Part shown: piece by piece, positions 62,263-64,000 of the stretch
Numbering within the stretch: position 1 is the first letter of the stretch
Layout: the number at the start of each line of letters is the position of its first letter
DNA from: Mucilaginibacter pallidiroseus
Lineage (GTDB): Bacteria; Bacteroidota; Bacteroidia; Sphingobacteriales; Sphingobacteriaceae
Reading direction: 5' to 3'
NCBI RefSeq assembly: GCF_007846085.1
Contig: NZ_VOEJ01000002.1
Coordinates: 310,001-374,000, forward strand
DNA: 64,000 nucleotides
Notes under the pieces: generated by a model
What the model was told of the DNA's origin: nothing
The model's input: the letters and a program-made list of their open reading frames with translations, nothing else
Databases searched by the model: none
Position numbers and translations under genes: made by a program

Positions 62263-62380
62263 ATAAGTCAGTTAGTTAATTACAACAAACTTATTTAATT
62301 AAAACTGCAATTAATGTTGCACGGGCTTAACAAAGTTGTTACAGTGAATATTTATTGGCGTGGGAAAACACCATAAAACA

Positions 62381-62413
62381 AAAAGGGCATTGCTTCATCG
62401 CAATACCCTTTTT
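62381..62413 (-). terminator. Intrinsic terminator of the small barrel-protein gene
   Basis: AAAAGGGCATTGC pairs with GCAATACCCTTTTT (one internal mismatch), with a 6-base loop at about 62393-62398. A T-run follows on both strands; gene order suggests the minus strand. Confidence 0.75.
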
Positions 62414-62434
62414 GAACTTAAAAGAATAGGTTAA

Positions 62435-63013
62435 CTATCTAACATCGCCTTGTACTTTCCTTGCGGTGCTTCTGCCCGGCAGGTAAATCTGGAAACCAAA
62501 AGATAAGTTAAGATTGCTTTGTGAAGTTTGATTGCCAAAACCAACAAGGTTGTTGTATTTAAGCAGTGTTTCTAAACCGATGCTTGGTGTAATAAAGTAT
62601 GCAAAGCCCGGACCAACGCTTAAGTTAAGACCGTTGGTTTTGCCACCACCGTCGCTTACGTTAGCACCGCCAACACCTACTGTTGCCTCGCCAAAAATAC
62701 GGCCATGTTTCAATACCTCAACGTCTGACCCTGTGTAGTAACGGCCCAAAGCACCAACACCATAAGTTGTTGTAGTAGGCGTATTTTTAGCAGTTTGGAT
62801 ACCTAAATTTAAATAACCACCCAACGCAACATTATCCTGAATAAACCAGGCGGCTTTAGGGGTAATATCAAAACTGAAAATTTTAGGATCATCTAAACCC
62901 AGGTTGATGTTGGAAAGGTTTCCACCCATCAATACATTGCCCTTTTGGATTTGAGCATTCGCTTTAAAACCCAATGCGGCGGCTAATACAAATAGTAAAG
63001 TAAATTTTTTCAT
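62435..63013 (-). CDS. Small outer-membrane beta-barrel protein
   Basis: The preferred start is the ATG at 63013 (192 residues, MKKFTLLFVLAAALGFKANAQ), which gives a clean signal peptide; the longer in-frame form adds an unlikely 17-residue extension. The mature part is a series of alternating strands (GNVLMGGNLSNINLG, NVALGGYLNLGIQ, YGVGALGRYYTG, GRIFGEATVGVGG) of the OmpW/porin-like outer-membrane barrel class, ending in FGFQIYLPGR. It is a single gene with a terminator. Its substrate is unknown. Confidence 0.85.
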   Translation of the reverse strand: MKKFTLLFVLAAALGFKANAQIQKGNVLMGGNLSNINLGLDDPKIFSFDITPKAAWFIQDNVALGGYLNLGIQTAKNTPTTTTYGVGALGRYYTGSDVEVLKHGRIFGEATVGVGGANVSDGGGKTNGLNLSVGPGFAYFITPSIGLETLLKYNNLVGFGNQTSQSNLNLSFGFQIYLPGRSTARKVQGDVR

Positions 63014-63265
63014 AATATTATTTTCATAACTATAGGCAATTGAGGTGCCATCCGTCAATAACAAAGCTTTAACTTAAAGCAAATAAGAATAATTGCCGAG
63101 AAATAAAATTATATTATACTTAAAATCAGGCTAAAAGAACATAAATTTATCAGGAAATAAAATTGGCATTTATTAGTGTTAAAAATGTTTGATTGACAAT
63201 TACATCTCTTAATTAATACATATTGCGCATAATACCCTACATTTATCTTTACAAATGCAACTTAT

Positions 63266-63613
63266 ATGTTACAAACGGCTGTACCGGTATTAGCATCATT
63301 AAATGCTGATGAAACTATCACTTTTTATACCCAAAAGCTTGGATTTATTTTAGATGCCAATTGGGATGGTTACCTGATATTTCATCGTGATAATATCATT
63401 ATTCATCATTGGGCCACTACCGACCCTGAGGTACCAAAGGCAACCGGCTGCTACGTACACGTTACCGAGGTAGATAAACTTTATGCCGAGTACCTTGCGC
63501 AAGGTGTTGTGCACCCTAATGATCCATTAAAGAACCGCCCCTGGAACAAACGAGAATTTTCTATTTTAGATAATAACGGAAACCTTATACGGCTTGGCGA
63601 AGATATAGCTTAG
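63266..63613 (+). CDS. Glyoxalase/bleomycin-resistance (VOC) fold protein
   Basis: The 115-residue protein is a single vicinal-oxygen-chelate unit pair: ETITFYTQKLGFILDANWDGYLIFHRDNIIIHHW, then TGCYVHVTEVDKLYAEYLAQGV and REFSILDNNGNLIRLGED. Candidate metal or ligand residues are His in IIIHHW and Glu/Asp near the end. The resemblance is to small bleomycin-binding proteins and other VOC members; resistance is not implied. Its stop and the stop of the minus-strand regulator meet at 63610-63613. Confidence 0.88.
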   Translation: MLQTAVPVLASLNADETITFYTQKLGFILDANWDGYLIFHRDNIIIHHWATTDPEVPKATGCYVHVTEVDKLYAEYLAQGVVHPNDPLKNRPWNKREFSILDNNGNLIRLGEDIA

Positions 63614-64000
63614 TTGATAAGCAGTTTGTAACCCCGGCCATGCACGTTGATGATCTCTACTGATGGATCGTCCTTTAAATACTTACGTATTTTGCTTAAA
63701 AACACATCCATGCTGCGGCCGTTAAAATAGTTATCATCGTGCCATATGTTAAGCAATGCCTCCTCACGGGTTAGTACCTCGTTCTTTTTAAGGCAAAGCA
63801 ACCTTAATAGTTCGGCCTCTTTGGTCGAGAGCTTTTGGGTATTGCCATTGCGTGTGATAATTTGCGAGGTGTAATCAAAGTCGTAGCTCCCCAGGCTAAA
63901 TTGTGCGGGTTTTTCATCGTCAGTTTTCTCGGCAGCTTGTGTACGTTTCAACAACGCGTTAATGCGCAACAGTAATTCCTCTATCCTGAAGGGCTTGGTT
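63610..64000 (-). CDS. OmpR/PhoB-family response regulator, C-terminal part (cut by window end)
   Basis: The frame runs open to the window edge, so the start lies beyond 64000. The first visible residues, TKPFRIEELLLRINALLKR, are the end of a receiver domain (the conserved Lys-Pro-Phe). A short linker follows, then the winged-helix effector domain (GSYDFDYTSQIITRNG, LSTKEAELLRLLCLKKNEVLTREEALLNIWHDD, RSMDVFLSKIRKYL, VHGRGYKLLIN). It is a transcription factor phosphorylated by a histidine kinase, which is probably beyond the right edge. Confidence 0.95.
   Translation of the reverse strand, partial: TKPFRIEELLLRINALLKRTQAAEKTDDEKPAQFSLGSYDFDYTSQIITRNGNTQKLSTKEAELLRLLCLKKNEVLTREEALLNIWHDDNYFNGRSMDVFLSKIRKYLKDDPSVEIINVHGRGYKLLIN

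Overview
The window comes from a chromosome of the phylum Bacteroidota, most likely family Sphingobacteriaceae (Mucilaginibacter- or Pedobacter-like); the genus is an inference. The main evidence is a complete sprA (type IX secretion and gliding) beside ruvA and a malic enzyme, the conserved order miaB - sigma-54 regulator - lptE - acidic TPR-like gene - secG - groES - groEL, a DUF4292 lipoprotein, and promoters of the Bacteroidota type (TTTG, 19 bases, TAnnTTTG). The clearest such promoters precede tRNA-Val and a PIN toxin-antitoxin pair.

Bases 1-10,200 look like an accessory region. They hold the tail of an XRE regulator, a 402-aa protein of unknown function, an AT-rich stretch with a 60-bp tandem repeat, and a tightly overlapping type I restriction-modification operon on the minus strand (hsdM, hsdS, hsdR, then a YgjP/DUF45-like zinc metallopeptidase). 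Upstream of hsdM is a 239-aa protein resembling the Nmad2 'nucleotide modification associated' fold. Between it and tRNA-Val(TAC) lies a non-coding stretch with GC-rich hairpins and a helically phased TTTGCAAGC array. This arrangement suggests an island that ends at the 3' end of the tRNA, but no integrase or duplicated tRNA end is visible.

Bases 10,400-18,600 hold a small unknown gene, a possible small-RNA transcript with its own terminator, two exported ferritin-like proteins, a DUF6600-like lipoprotein with a long Gln/Arg-rich tail, a 2-oxoglutarate/iron oxygenase, L-serine dehydratase and a MscS channel.

Bases 18,600-28,100 are the groEL-to-miaB cluster and a divergent AsmA-like protein. 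Bases 28,200-38,300 are sprA, ruvA and maeB. Bases 38,400-49,500 contain a SUKH protein and then envelope genes: lytic transglycosylase with LysM, gatA, two TatA/B proteins, an EnvC-like factor with a degenerate LytM domain, a DUF4292 lipoprotein, a TPR protein, a flippase, acylphosphatase and an amidohydrolase.

Bases 49,600-64,000 hold rlmN, a PIN toxin-antitoxin pair, a comF-like gene, a large GAF-PAS hybrid histidine kinase, glyA, a lipocalin-like lipoprotein, scpA, dxs, a 500-base gene-free stretch with nested inverted repeats, an M28 peptidase, a small outer-membrane barrel protein, a glyoxalase-fold protein and the C-terminal part of an OmpR-type response regulator cut by the window edge. 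Apart from the first 10 kb, most of this is ordinary core chromosome with small accessory insertions (SUKH, PIN pair, repeats).
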